Source: Acrocarpospora pleiomorpha
Lineage (GTDB): Bacteria > Actinomycetota > Actinomycetes > Streptosporangiales > Streptosporangiaceae
Reading direction: 5' to 3'
DNA length: 34,776 bases
Assembly (NCBI RefSeq): GCF_009687885.1
Contig: NZ_BLAF01000086.1
Location: 6,867 to 41,642 of the forward strand
Position numbers and translations under genes: made by a program. Shown here piece after piece: positions 1 to 8,614 of this stretch; the first letter of the stretch is position 1; each line of letters opens with the position of its first letter. The notes below the pieces were generated by a model that was given only the letters and a program-made list of their open reading frames with translations, ran no database searches and was not told the DNA's origin.

Positions 1-416
1 GGCCGCAGCCGCCGTACCAGATCGAGCAGGGCGCCGAAGTCCGCGCCGCCCATCATGACGTTGATCGACAACACCCGCAGCGACGTGCCGGCGGCCGGCG
101 CCTGGTCGGCGGCCAGCGCGCGCGGCGTCACCTGCGCCAGCAGGCCCACCGCCGCGAGCAGCCCCACCACGGCCGCGGCCCGCGCCCGGGCCAGCGCCGC
201 CGCCAGAACCGCCACAAGAGCCCCAACCGCCACGTACGGCGTAGCGGTGCTCGCCATCACCCCAAGCACGCCGAATCGCAACCCGGCGACCTGGAACAGT
301 GCCCAGGCCGCGCACGGCACGACCAGGAACCAGGCCAGCCGCCGTCGCGCCCGCCGGTTGTCGCGACTCGGGGTCGCGATGACGCCCCCCACCTCGATGA
401 CGTCCGACTCGACCAC
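1..416 (-). CDS. Endonuclease/exonuclease/phosphatase family protein, 5' part only
   Basis: The first 138 codons of a minus-strand gene that runs off the left edge. The GTG start at 416 is the only start after an in-frame TAG and has GGAGG just upstream (spacing is tight). The product opens with a short Arg-rich cytoplasmic stretch, then three hydrophobic segments (about residues 18-37, 50-70, 74-90). It then enters the phosphatase/nuclease fold at SLRVLSINVMMGGADF, the usual first beta strand with its metal-ligand Asn. This is the layout of membrane-anchored EEP-family hydrolases common in actinobacteria. The catalytic Glu, Asp and His residues lie outside the window, so substrate (phosphodiester, sphingomyelin-like or nucleic acid) cannot be inferred. 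Confidence 0.8.
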   Translation of the reverse strand, partial: MVESDVIEVGGVIATPSRDNRRARRRLAWFLVVPCAAWALFQVAGLRFGVLGVMASTATPYVAVGALVAVLAAALARARAAAVVGLLAAVGLLAQVTPRALAADQAPAAGTSLRVLSINVMMGGADFGALLDLVRRLR

Positions 417-494
417 TCTCCTCCCGCTCTGCTCATGACCCTAACCAGCGTGACGGCGCCGGTCGGCAGTGGTTGTGTGCGGATTCGGTGCAGG

Positions 495-1058
495 TTAGGC
501 CAGTTGTTCCAGCGGCTCGCCCCGCAGGACGGCGCGGGCTCGCCTGGCCAGCCGCCGGGTGGCGTCGTCGGTCGGCTCGGGGATCCGGGCCAGCGGATAC
601 CAGCGCAGGTCGAGCGATTCGTCGCTGATCACGGCTTCGGCCTCGGGCGGGGCGATCGCGCCGTACTCGACGTCCAGATGCCAGCAGCGCGGCGGATGGC
701 ACCACACCTCATGCCGATCCAGCGCCAGCGGCCCGGGCAGCAGGGTCAGCCCCTCGATGCCGGACTCCTCCCACGCCTCGCGCAGCGCGACGGCCGCCAG
801 GGAGGTGTCGCCGGGCTCGCAGTGGCCGCCCATCGGCAGCCACATCCCGGCCTTGGGATGCAGGGTGAGCAGGATCTTCTCGCCGTCATGCGACAGCACC
901 GCGGTGGTCGCGGTCAGGTGGCCGGGCACGCAGGCCCGCCACATCGCATCGTCATGATCGGCCAGATGGGCCAGGAATTCCTTCCGGAGCAGTTCTTCCG
1001 CCTCGGTGGGAGCAACCCACCCATCTAGTACGGCTACCGCGTCTGTGTGCAAAGTCAC
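495..1058 (-). CDS. Nudix hydrolase
   Basis: A 187-aa protein that should cleave a nucleoside diphosphate linked to another moiety with a divalent metal. A Nudix box lies at residues 77-101: GGH-EPGD, then REAWEESGI. The spacing between the glycine and REx2EE is one residue longer than the textbook GX5EX7REUXEEXGU pattern, and Asp replaces the first Glu. The rest of the box, including the metal-binding EE pair, is intact. The GTG start at 1058 lies 9 nt after the stop of the DUF2342 gene, so the two are probably cotranscribed; its ribosome binding site is weak. Substrate unknown. No signal peptide or membrane segment. Confidence 0.85.
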   Translation of the reverse strand: MTLHTDAVAVLDGWVAPTEAEELLRKEFLAHLADHDDAMWRACVPGHLTATTAVLSHDGEKILLTLHPKAGMWLPMGGHCEPGDTSLAAVALREAWEESGIEGLTLLPGPLALDRHEVWCHPPRCWHLDVEYGAIAPPEAEAVISDESLDLRWYPLARIPEPTDDATRRLARRARAVLRGEPLEQLA

Positions 1059-1067
1059 CCAGAAAGC

Positions 1068-2333
1068 CTACTCTGCGTCATCATTCGGCTTCTCTCCGGG
1101 TTCCTCGTCCAGCATGCTCAGGTCGAATTCGGCCTCACCCTTCACGAATCCGGACGGATCATCCAGGTCCGCGGGCGTCGGCATGAGATCCGGGTGCCGC
1201 CACACCGCGTCCCGCCCGTCCAGGCCGCGCTCCGCGCCGAGCGAGCGCCACAGCGTGGCCGCCTCGCGCAGCCGCCGGGGGCGCAGTTCCAGGCCGACCA
1301 GGGTGGCGAAGGTCAGCTCGGCGGGACCGCCGGTCGCGCGGCGGCGCCGTACCGTCTCGCCGAGGGCGGCGGCCGAGGGGAGCTTGCCGTCGGCGGCGGC
1401 GTCCACGACGGTCGACACCCAGCCCTCGACCAGCGCGAGCGCGGTCTCCAGGCGGACCAGGGCGGCCTTCTGCCGCTCGGTCTCCTCCGGCTTGAGCAGG
1501 TCGCCGCCGCTCAGCAGCTCCTGCAGCTGCTCGGGGTTGCTGACATCCACCGCGCGGAGCTTGTCCTCCAGGGCGGCGACGTCCACGGTGATGCCCCGGG
1601 CATACTCCTCCACCGCGCCGAGCAGGTGGCCGCTCAGCCACGGCACGTGCTGGAACAGGCGGTGATGGGCCGCCTCGCGCAGCGCCAGGTAAAGCCTGAT
1701 CTCCTCGGCGGGCGTCTCCAGGCCCTCGCTGAACGCGGCGACCCCGCCGGGCAGCAGCGCGGCCGTGTCCGACAGCGGCAGGCCGATGTCGGTGGAGCCG
1801 ATCACCTCGCGGGCGAGCGTGCCGAGGGCCTGGCCGATCTGCTGGCCGACCATCATGCCGCCCATCTGCTTCATCATGCCCATCAGCGGCCCGGCCATGG
1901 CCTGCGCCTCGGCGGGCAGCCCGGAGGCGCCCAGCGTGCCGCTCATGGTCTCGACCATCCGCGCCGCGACCGGATCGCACAGCTTCTGCCAGACCGGGGT
2001 GGTCTTCTCAATCCACTCCGATCTGCTCCACGCCTGCGGATTCGACACGCCGCTAGGCAAAGTCGTGGCCTCATTCAGCCACAGATCGGCCAGATTGAGG
2101 GCGTCGACGATCTGTCGTCGCTCGCCTTCCATCACACTGGGATCACCACCTTCGGCGAGCACCGCGTGCCTGGCGATGTTCTTGGCCATGTCCCAGTTGA
2201 CAGGCCCGGAACTTTGCGGCGCCGACAGCATGTCGGCGAACTGCCGCATCGCCGCGGCCATCTGCTCCGGGTTGCCGAACATGGCGAACGGATTCTCGTT
2301 GGGGTCGTTTTCGCGACCTGGCAGGTCAGTCAC
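1068..2333 (-). CDS. DUF2342 family zinc-dependent metalloprotease-like protein
   Basis: A 421-aa protein of the actinobacterial DUF2342 family (zincin-like fold, often named zinc-dependent metalloprotease or F420-associated protein; Rv3195 is the M. tuberculosis relative). The conserved block REAAHHRLFQHVPWL at residues 219-233 holds the His residues presumed to bind zinc. A Met/Gly-rich helical stretch (residues 145-165) and an acidic C-terminus are also seen. The GTG start at 2333 has GAGGTGG 5-6 nt upstream. It is transcribed away from the SDR gene, with only 82 bp between the two starts, and is followed by the Nudix gene. The biochemical role of the family is not established, so protease activity is a family-level expectation only. 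Confidence 0.88.
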   Translation of the reverse strand: MTDLPGRENDPNENPFAMFGNPEQMAAAMRQFADMLSAPQSSGPVNWDMAKNIARHAVLAEGGDPSVMEGERRQIVDALNLADLWLNEATTLPSGVSNPQAWSRSEWIEKTTPVWQKLCDPVAARMVETMSGTLGASGLPAEAQAMAGPLMGMMKQMGGMMVGQQIGQALGTLAREVIGSTDIGLPLSDTAALLPGGVAAFSEGLETPAEEIRLYLALREAAHHRLFQHVPWLSGHLLGAVEEYARGITVDVAALEDKLRAVDVSNPEQLQELLSGGDLLKPEETERQKAALVRLETALALVEGWVSTVVDAAADGKLPSAAALGETVRRRRATGGPAELTFATLVGLELRPRRLREAATLWRSLGAERGLDGRDAVWRHPDLMPTPADLDDPSGFVKGEAEFDLSMLDEEPGEKPNDDAE

Positions 2334-2415
2334 CGCGCCACCTCGTGCAGGATGGAGGAGTCCACATCCGCCACGTTATCCGTCGTGGGGCGGATCAGTG
2401 CAAAGTGAGGACCTC

Positions 2416-3486
2416 GTGCCGACCTCGAAACGCCATCGTCCGCCCGTCGTCGCCGTCACCGGCGCGGCCTCCGGGATAGGCAGGGTGTTCCTCTCGAAGG
2501 TCGCCTCGTCTGCGGATTTCCGCCGCGTCGTGGCCATCGACGACCAGCGCGGCGACGTCCCCGACGTCACCTGGCGGGTCCTCGACATCCGAGATCCGCT
2601 CTTGGCGAACCGGATCTCCGACGTCGACGTCCTGGTACATCTGGCGGGCGACTTCGGGCTGGACGCCGAACCGGTCGAGCGCCGGGCGTACAACATCAGA
2701 GCCGCCCAGACCGTGCTGACCGCCTCAGCGGCGGCGCGGGTGCGCCGCGTCGTGCTGGTCACCAGCGCGATGGTGTACGGCGCCGCCGCCGACAACCCCG
2801 TCCCGCTGGCCGAGGATGCCCCGGTGGCGGCCGAGCCGGACACCGGCGTGGTCGGCGACTACCTGGAGATCGAGTCGCTGGCCCGCCGGGCGCTGCGGGT
2901 GCATCCCGGGCTCGAGGTGACCGTGCTCCGGCCGGCCGCCCTGGTCGGGCCCGACGTGGACACCGTGGTCACCCGGCACTTCGAGGCGCCCCGGCTGCTG
3001 GTGGTCAAGGGCTGCCTGCCGCGCTGGCAGTTCTGCCACCTCGACGACCTGGTCTCCGCGCTGGAGCTGGCCGCGCTCGGCCAGGTCACCGGCGTGGTCG
3101 CGGTCGGCTCCGACGGCTGGCTGGAGATGGAGCAGGTGGAGGAGGTGTCCGGGCTGCGGCGTTTCGAGCTGCCGGCCGGGCTCACCTTCAGCACCGCCCA
3201 GCGGCTGCACCGGCTCGGTGTCACCCCCGTACCCGCCACGGATCTGCACTACGTGGTCTATCCGTGGGTGGTGGCCACCACCGCGCTGCACCAGGCGGGC
3301 TGGAAACCGGCCTGGAGCAACGAGGCCGCGCTGCAGGAGCTGCTGTCGCTCCGCGAGGGCAAGCACGCGGTCGTCGGCCGCCGCCTGTCCGGCAAGGACG
3401 CCACCATCACCGCCGCCGGAGCCACCGTCGCCGTCATCGGCACGGCGGCGATCGTGCGCGCGGCCCGCCGCAAGAAGAGGATTTAG
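2416..3486 (+). CDS. NAD(P)-dependent epimerase/SDR-family protein, catalytically atypical
   Basis: A 356-aa extended short-chain dehydrogenase-like protein. The Rossmann glycine motif TGAASGIG sits near residue 15, followed by DIRD and VLVHLAG strands and VTSAMVYG. The catalytic YxxxK is seen as YLEIE, so the Lys is replaced by Glu, which argues for a non-catalytic or altered role. The C-terminus has a hydrophobic stretch (AAGATVAVIGTAAIV) followed by RAARRKKRI, compatible with a tail anchor. Start chosen at GTG 2416 because GTGAGGA lies 4-6 nt upstream; GTG 2398 is an in-frame alternative. The moaE start follows 9 nt after the stop, so it probably heads a plus-strand operon running to the PDZ protease. 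Confidence 0.8.
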   Translation: MPTSKRHRPPVVAVTGAASGIGRVFLSKVASSADFRRVVAIDDQRGDVPDVTWRVLDIRDPLLANRISDVDVLVHLAGDFGLDAEPVERRAYNIRAAQTVLTASAAARVRRVVLVTSAMVYGAAADNPVPLAEDAPVAAEPDTGVVGDYLEIESLARRALRVHPGLEVTVLRPAALVGPDVDTVVTRHFEAPRLLVVKGCLPRWQFCHLDDLVSALELAALGQVTGVVAVGSDGWLEMEQVEEVSGLRRFELPAGLTFSTAQRLHRLGVTPVPATDLHYVVYPWVVATTALHQAGWKPAWSNEAALQELLSLREGKHAVVGRRLSGKDATITAAGATVAVIGTAAIVRAARRKKRI

Positions 3487-3495
3487 ACTCGGCGC

Positions 3496-3927
3496 GTGGA
3501 CGTCATCCGGTTGGTGGAGATCCGTGACACCGCCCTGTCGGTGGACGAGGTGCTGCGCGCGGTCGGCGATCACGCCGCCGGGGGCACGACGCTGTTCATC
3601 GGCACCGTGCGGGAACAGGATGAGGGCAGGCCGGTCACCCGGCTGTCCTACTCCGCGCATCCGAGCGCCGAGGCCGAGCTGCGCCGGGTCGCCGAGAAGG
3701 TGGCCGCCGACTTCCCTGTGACCGCGCTGGCCGCGGTGCACCGGGTCGGTGACCTGGAGCTGGGCGACCTCGCGGTGATCGTGGCGGTGGCCTGCGCGCA
3801 TCGGGCCGAGGCGTTCGCCGCGTCCCGGCGCTTGATCGACGACCTCAAACGTGAGGTTCCCATCTGGAAGAACCAGCTGTTCGCCGACGGCTCAGCGGAG
3901 TGGGTCGGCGCCTGCCAGGGGTCATGA
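3496..3927 (+). CDS. moaE: Molybdopterin synthase catalytic subunit MoaE
   Basis: A 143-aa MoaE-family protein. With thiocarboxylated MoaD it converts cyclic pyranopterin monophosphate to molybdopterin in molybdenum cofactor synthesis. Seen: the FIGTVRE strand near residue 34, AHRAEAF at 101-107 (His-Arg pair), and LKREVPIWK at 117-125 carrying both conserved lysines (K118 and K125, matching K119 and K126 of the E. coli enzyme as I recall it). Start is GTG 3496. The gene follows the SDR gene by 9 nt and precedes the PDZ protease by 17 nt. No moaD or other cofactor gene is in the window. Confidence 0.93.
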   Translation: MDVIRLVEIRDTALSVDEVLRAVGDHAAGGTTLFIGTVREQDEGRPVTRLSYSAHPSAEAELRRVAEKVAADFPVTALAAVHRVGDLELGDLAVIVAVACAHRAEAFAASRRLIDDLKREVPIWKNQLFADGSAEWVGACQGS

Positions 3928-3944
3928 ACGAATAGAGTTTCCGC

Positions 3945-4985
3945 ATGTCCCGACGTGCTCTCACCTTAATCGTGGCGGGTTTCCTGACGCTCACGCTGGC
4001 CGTTGGCGGCGCCATGCTGCCGGTGCCGTACGTGGTGCTGAGCCCTGGGCCGACCGAGAACACCCTTGGCGACGTTAAGGGCAAACCTGTCATCAACGTG
4101 CAAGGCAGGCAGACCTACGCCACCAGCGGCATGCTCAGCCTGGTCACCGTGGCCTACCAGGGCGGTCCTGGCAACCGGATCGGGTTGCTGACCGCGCTGC
4201 GCGGCTGGTTCGACTCCACCATCGCCGTGGTGCCGGAGGAGACGATCTTCCCCAAGGAGCGGTCGGTCAAGGAGGTCGAGGAGCAGAACACCGCCGAGAT
4301 GGCGGGCTCCCAGGACACCGCGACCGCGGCGGCGCTGAACCAGCTGAAGCTGCCGGTGGAGGACGTGGTCAAGGTGTCCACCGTGGACAAGGGCACGCCC
4401 GCCGACGGGAAGCTGCTGCCGGGAGACATGATCGTCGCGGTGGACGGCACACCGACCGCCGACCCCGACGCCGTCGTGGCCGCCGTGCAGAAGCACAAAC
4501 CGGGCGAGAAGATCGTGTTCACGGTCGAGGGCCGGTCGGCCAAGACCGATGTCACCGTGGTCAGCGCGGCCGCCAAGGACGGCAAGGCCGTCGTCGGGGT
4601 GCGGATGGGGATGAGCTACAAGTTCCCCTTCAAGGTGGACTTCAGCGTCGGGGACGTGGGCGGGCCGAGCGCCGGTCTGATGTTCTCGCTGGGGATCTAC
4701 GACAAGCTCACCCCCGGGGCGCTCACCGGTGGCAAGAACATCGCGGGCACCGGCACCATGCGGCCCGACGGCCAGGTGGGCCCGATCGGCGGCATCGAGC
4801 AGAAGATGGTGGGCGCCCGCAAGGCCGGGGCCACGATCTTCCTCACGCCCGAGTTGAACTGCGCCGCGGCGCTGGGCGCGGTCCCCGACGGGCTGCGGCT
4901 GGTCAAGGTGAAGAACCTGGATGGGGCGATCAAGGCGCTGGACGCGCTGCGTACCGGGTCCGGGACCGTCCCCGCCTGCTCCTGA
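3945..4985 (+). CDS. PDZ domain Lon-like (S16) membrane-anchored protease, YlbL family
   Basis: A 346-aa protein: an N-terminal membrane anchor (residues 5-26, then PVPYVVLSPGPT, the family signature), a PDZ domain (about 140-205, LLPGDMIVAVDG) and a C-terminal Lon-type S16 protease domain (about 225-335). The catalytic Ser-Lys dyad is visible as S242 in VGGPSAGLMFSLG and K287 in GPIGGIEQK. It is the counterpart of Rv3194c and of Bacillus YlbL/SepM, which cleave extracytoplasmic substrates. It sits directly upstream of the UPF0182 gene, as in mycobacteria. ATG 3945 follows moaE by 17 nt, so translation within the same operon is likely. The substrate is unknown. Confidence 0.92.
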   Translation: MSRRALTLIVAGFLTLTLAVGGAMLPVPYVVLSPGPTENTLGDVKGKPVINVQGRQTYATSGMLSLVTVAYQGGPGNRIGLLTALRGWFDSTIAVVPEETIFPKERSVKEVEEQNTAEMAGSQDTATAAALNQLKLPVEDVVKVSTVDKGTPADGKLLPGDMIVAVDGTPTADPDAVVAAVQKHKPGEKIVFTVEGRSAKTDVTVVSAAAKDGKAVVGVRMGMSYKFPFKVDFSVGDVGGPSAGLMFSLGIYDKLTPGALTGGKNIAGTGTMRPDGQVGPIGGIEQKMVGARKAGATIFLTPELNCAAALGAVPDGLRLVKVKNLDGAIKALDALRTGSGTVPACS

Positions 4986-5126
4986 AAGCTTTACCCTTCG
5001 CGGATCGCCGTCCACAGGGGAGGCTCTATCCACAGGGCCGGTCCAGAAATCACAGCCGGGCTTTTCGCGGTGTAGGTTGCCAGGCACGGACCGTTGTGCT
5101 CTCTGAGATTTATTAAGGGGTTGGCG

Positions 5127-8081
5127 TTGAGCTTCCGGAGCCCCGGAGCCGGTCGGGCGATGCGCTTGCCCCGCCGGCCGCGACTGCTCATTCCCGTCGC
5201 GATCACCCTCGTGGTGCTCGTGGTGGCACTGTTCATCTTCGCTGGGATCTACACCGATTACCTGTGGTTCGACTCGGTCGACTTCACGCCTGTTTTCTCC
5301 ACCATGCTGCTCACGCAGATCCTGCTGTTCCTGGCGGGGGCTGTGCTGATGGTCGGCATCGTGGGCGGGAACATGGTGCTCTCCCATCGGATGCGGCCCA
5401 TGTTCGGCCCCGGCATGTTCGGCAACGCCCAGGGCGCCGATCGTTACCGGCTGGCCGTCGATCCGCACCGCAAACTGGTCTTCCTGATCGGCATGGCCAT
5501 CCTCGGCCTGTTCGCCGGCTCCTCCACGGCCGGGCAGTGGCGCACCTGGCTGCTGTTCCAGAACGGCACCCCGTTCGGGCGGACCGACGCCGAGTTCAAC
5601 CTGGATCTGTCGTTCTTCATGTTCACCTATCCGTTCCTGCGGATGGTGCTGAACTTCCTGTTCACCGCCGTGATCCTGTCGATCATCGCGGCCGCGCTGG
5701 TGCACTACCTCTACGGCGGGTTCCGGATCCAGACCCCCGGCGGCGTGCACGCCTCCCGGGCGGCCCGTTCCCACCTGTCCGTCCTGCTCGGCGTCTTCGT
5801 GCTGCTCAAGGCGGGGGCGTACTGGCTTGATCGGTATGGTCTGGTCTTCTCCGACCGGGGCAAGGTCTTCGGGGCGTCGTTCACCGACATCAACGCGGTG
5901 CTGCCCGCCAAGGGCATCCTGGCGATCATCTCGCTGATCTGCGCCGGGCTGTTCTTCGCCGGGGTGATCCGGCCGGGCGGCATGCTGCCCGGGGTGGCGC
6001 TGGGCCTGCTCGTGCTGTCGGCCGTGCTGATCGGCGGCGTCTACCCGGCGCTGGTCGAGCAGTTCCAGGTCAAGCCCAACCAGCAGGCCAAGGAGCAGGA
6101 ATACATCAAGCGAAATATCGACGCGACGCGTAACGCGTATGGGGTCGATACCGCCGTGGTGACGCAATACAGCGCGAAGACCGACGCGTCCGAGGCCGTG
6201 CTGCAGAGCGAGTCGGCGGCCATTCCCGGCATGCGCCTGCTCGACCCCAGCCTGCTGTCCCCGACCTACCAGCAGAAGCAGCAGATCAGGGGTTACTACC
6301 AGTTCCCCGAGCAGCTCGACATCGACCGCTACCCCACGGCGGACGGCAAGTTCCGCGACACCGTCGTGGCCGTCCGCGAGATGGGCCTGCCGCCGAACGA
6401 GCAGCGCAACTGGATCAACGATCACCTCGTCTACACCCACGGCTTCGGCGTCGTCGCCGCGCCCGGCAACGCGGTGGACGGCAGCGGCGTGCCCAACTTC
6501 AGCGAGAAGGACATCCCGCCGACCGGCAACCTGGGCAAATACGAGCCGCGGGTGTACTTCGGGGAGAGTTCCCCCGAATACTCCATCGTCGGCGGCCCCA
6601 ACGCCACCAACCCGGTCGAACTGGACTACCCCGAGCAGGGCGGCAGCGGCCAGAAGAACAACACCTACACCGGCCAGGGCGGCGTCCCCATCGGCGGCGT
6701 CTTCACCCGCTTCCTCTACGCCCTGAAGTACGGCGAGACCAACCTGCTGCTCAACTCCAACATCAACGAGAACTCGCGGATCATGTACATCCGCAAGCCG
6801 ATCGAGCGCATCCAGCAGGTCGCGCCGTTCCTCACCCTGGACCGGGATCCGTATCCGGCCGTGGTCGGCGGGCGGATCGTGTGGATCGTGGACGCGTACA
6901 CGACCTCGGACGCGTACCCGTATTCCGAGCCCAAGAGCCTCGAAGAGCTCACCACCGACGTCTCCACCTCGCGCCTGGCCGTGCCGCAGGTGCCGCGGGA
7001 CATCATCAACTACATGCGCAACTCGGTGAAGGCGACCGTGGACGCCTACGACGGCACCGTCACCCTCTACGAGTGGGACTCCAAGGACCCGGTCCTGAAG
7101 ACCTGGCAGAAGGCGTTCGGCGGGATCATCAAGCCGACCGCGCAGATCTCCGAGGAACTGCGCAACCACCTGCGCTACCCGGCCGACCTGTTCAAGGCCC
7201 AGCGCGAGATCCTCACCCAGTATCACGTCACCAACGCCAACGCCTTCTTCAGCGGCCAGGACTTCTGGAAGGTCCCCGAGGACCCGGCCACCAAGAAGAG
7301 CAAGCAGCCGCCGTACTACGTGACCATGAAGATGCCCGGCAGCACCGAACGGTTCTCGCTGACCACCACGTTCGTGCCCAACGGCCGCCAGAACATGGCC
7401 GCCTTCATGGCCGTCGACGCGACCGCGGGCGCCGACGCGAAGCTGGAGATCCTGCAACTTCCCAGCAATACCGCCATCCAGGGCCCGCCACAGGCGCAGA
7501 ACACGTTCCTGTCCAACACCACGGTCTCGCAACAGCTGAACCTGCTGCGCGGCACCGGCGGCGCCACCGAGGTGCTGTACGGCAACCTGCTCACCCTCCC
7601 CTTCGGCGGCGGCCTGCTCTACGTCGAGCCGGTCTACGTCCAGCCGAAGGAGGAGACCTCGGGCCGCTTCCCGACGCTGCAGAAGGTCCTGGTGCTGTAT
7701 GGCGAGAAGGTGGGCTTCGGCAACAACCTCGAAGACGCCCTGAAACAGGTGTTCGGCGGGGCTACCACCACGCCTTCCACGAACCAGCCGGAGACCACCA
7801 ACCCTGAGCAGACGGAGAACACCACTCCCCAGGCCGCGACCCTGGCTCAGACCGTCGACAAGGCTCAGAAGGCCTACAACGACGCCCAGGCGGCCCTGAC
7901 CGCCAACCCGCCCGACTGGGCGGCGTACGGAACCGCACAGGCGGCTCTGAAGAAGGCGCTGGAGGAACTCGCCGCTCTCCAGAGCGCCGCGCCGACGACG
8001 CCCGCGTCCGCCTCACCGTCACCATCACCTTCGGCCTCACCGAGCGCGTCTCCGGTGGCCGCGGCTTCGGGCGGGCCGTGA
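5127..8081 (+). CDS. UPF0182 family large integral membrane protein
   Basis: A 984-aa protein of the UPF0182 family (Rv3193c relative). Seven or so hydrophobic segments occupy the first 320 residues, with family landmarks YTDYLWFDSV, GQWRTWLLF, LVHYLYGGFR and GAYWLDRYGL. A long extracytoplasmic domain follows (NWINDHLVYTHGFGVV, YTTSDAYPYS, HLRYPADLFK, GGGLLYVEPVYVQ). The C-terminus is a low-complexity tail rich in Thr, Pro and Ser after an Ala-rich coiled segment (about 895-945). Start chosen at TTG 5127 because AAGGGG lies 6 nt upstream; TTG 5121 and an ATG further in are alternatives. A 141-bp gap separates it from the PDZ gene. Molecular function of the family is unknown to me. Confidence 0.92.
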   Translation: MSFRSPGAGRAMRLPRRPRLLIPVAITLVVLVVALFIFAGIYTDYLWFDSVDFTPVFSTMLLTQILLFLAGAVLMVGIVGGNMVLSHRMRPMFGPGMFGNAQGADRYRLAVDPHRKLVFLIGMAILGLFAGSSTAGQWRTWLLFQNGTPFGRTDAEFNLDLSFFMFTYPFLRMVLNFLFTAVILSIIAAALVHYLYGGFRIQTPGGVHASRAARSHLSVLLGVFVLLKAGAYWLDRYGLVFSDRGKVFGASFTDINAVLPAKGILAIISLICAGLFFAGVIRPGGMLPGVALGLLVLSAVLIGGVYPALVEQFQVKPNQQAKEQEYIKRNIDATRNAYGVDTAVVTQYSAKTDASEAVLQSESAAIPGMRLLDPSLLSPTYQQKQQIRGYYQFPEQLDIDRYPTADGKFRDTVVAVREMGLPPNEQRNWINDHLVYTHGFGVVAAPGNAVDGSGVPNFSEKDIPPTGNLGKYEPRVYFGESSPEYSIVGGPNATNPVELDYPEQGGSGQKNNTYTGQGGVPIGGVFTRFLYALKYGETNLLLNSNINENSRIMYIRKPIERIQQVAPFLTLDRDPYPAVVGGRIVWIVDAYTTSDAYPYSEPKSLEELTTDVSTSRLAVPQVPRDIINYMRNSVKATVDAYDGTVTLYEWDSKDPVLKTWQKAFGGIIKPTAQISEELRNHLRYPADLFKAQREILTQYHVTNANAFFSGQDFWKVPEDPATKKSKQPPYYVTMKMPGSTERFSLTTTFVPNGRQNMAAFMAVDATAGADAKLEILQLPSNTAIQGPPQAQNTFLSNTTVSQQLNLLRGTGGATEVLYGNLLTLPFGGGLLYVEPVYVQPKEETSGRFPTLQKVLVLYGEKVGFGNNLEDALKQVFGGATTTPSTNQPETTNPEQTENTTPQAATLAQTVDKAQKAYNDAQAALTANPPDWAAYGTAQAALKKALEELAALQSAAPTTPASASPSPSPSASPSASPVAAASGGP

Positions 8082-8138
8082 CACATCGACCGGGTCCCGG
8101 CGTCTCAGCGTGAGCCGGCGGACCTGATGCCGAACGGG

Positions 8139-8168
8139 ACCCCCGCATCGACTTCGGTGCGGGGGTTT
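8139..8168 (+). terminator. Rho-independent terminator after the UPF0182 gene
   Basis: A perfect 8-bp stem CCCCCGCA/TGCGGGGG (8140-8147 with 8158-8165), 10-nt loop, followed by TTTCGTATT. It lies 58 nt past the UPF0182 stop and before the tRNA promoter. Confidence 0.85.
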
Positions 8169-8178
8169 CGTATTCGGT

Positions 8179-8207
8179 TTGCTTAGCCTCCCGGCTGTGG
8201 ATACAGT
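8179..8207 (+). promoter_or_regulatory. Probable promoter of the initiator tRNA gene
   Basis: TTGCTT (8179-8184), a 17-nt spacer, then TACAGT (8202-8207), a good match to the primary sigma -35/-10 pattern. Predicted start about 9 nt before the tRNA 5' end. Confidence 0.55.
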
Positions 8208-8222
8208 TAAGACACACACCAA

Positions 8223-8296
8223 CGCGGGGTGGAGCAGTTCGGTAGCTCGCTGGGCTCATAACCCAGAGGTCGCAGGTTCAAATCCTGTCCCCGCTA
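8223..8296 (+). tRNA. Initiator tRNA-Met (CAT anticodon)
   Basis: A full 74-nt cloverleaf. The acceptor arms are CGCGGGG and CCCCGCT with an unpaired C1/U72, the discriminator is A73, and the anticodon is CAT at 8257-8259. The anticodon stem is CTGGG/CCCAG, so three consecutive G:C pairs border the loop. The 1-72 mismatch and the three G:C pairs are the two hallmarks of the formyl-methionine initiator tRNA. GGTTCAAAT gives the T loop. CCA is not encoded (ACT follows). The gene has its own promoter and terminator. Confidence 0.97.
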
Positions 8297-8304
8297 CTCA
8301 TACG

Positions 8305-8340
8305 AAGGGCCCTGGTCATCGACCAGGGCTCCTTTGCTTT
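8305..8340 (+). terminator. Rho-independent terminator of the tRNA gene
   Basis: Stem GCCCTGGTC/GACCAGGGC (8309-8317 with 8321-8329) with a 3-nt ATC loop, extended by two outer pairs, then CCTTTGCTTT. Confidence 0.9.
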
Positions 8341-8574
8341 GTGTGCCCAGCATGGGCGATCGCTTGGGTGAGAGTCAGGGCGAGGGACCTCACCCTCCTG
8401 CGCGATTCCGGGGCAGCAGGGGATCACTGGGAGATTCCAAGGCGGTCCCCGGATGCTCGGCCTGCCCGTTGGGCTTGACCTGGGATGCTCGATCAGGGCA
8501 GCGAACTGGAACCCTGCGATCCCTTTTGGGGCGTGTCGAGCATGAGATCCCAGGAACCTGACGGGCGTGAGAAG
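8341..8574. other. Gene-free interval with a nested imperfect hairpin
   Basis: No convincing coding sequence. The notable content is an inverted repeat at 8479-8554. CCTGGGAT+GCTCGA (8479-8492) pairs with TCGAGC (8536-8541) and ATCCCAGG (8547-8554) across a 5-nt bulge. Inside it, CAGGG (8494-8498) pairs with CCCTG (8512-8516). It lies beyond the terminator-like hairpin of the whiB7 unit and beyond the tRNA terminator, so it belongs clearly to neither transcript. Confidence 0.5.
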
Positions 8575-8598
8575 GGCCCGGGCCAGGAGGCCCGGGCC
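8575..8598 (-). terminator. Hairpin terminator downstream of the whiB7 unit
   Basis: GGCCCGGGCC (8575-8584) and GGCCCGGGCC (8589-8598), a 10-bp GC-only stem with a 4-nt loop, followed on the minus strand by CTTCTC. It lies 17 nt past the stop of the 60-aa gene. The short U tract makes it a less typical terminator. Confidence 0.65.
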
Positions 8599-8614
8599 TG
8601 AGGTGAGGGCTCGG

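Noticed and set aside
5010..5034. Two TCCACAGG sequences (5010 and 5029 regions) resembling DnaA boxes
   Set aside because: They are one to two mismatches from the actinobacterial consensus, only two in number, with no dnaA/dnaN nearby and no AT-rich unwinding region; not an origin.
3966..7532. A 1188-codon open frame on the minus strand opposite the PDZ protease and UPF0182 genes
   Set aside because: It is antisense to two well-recognised protein families, and its translation is compositionally biased (Arg, Gly, His, Gln, Val) as expected from a high-GC shadow frame.
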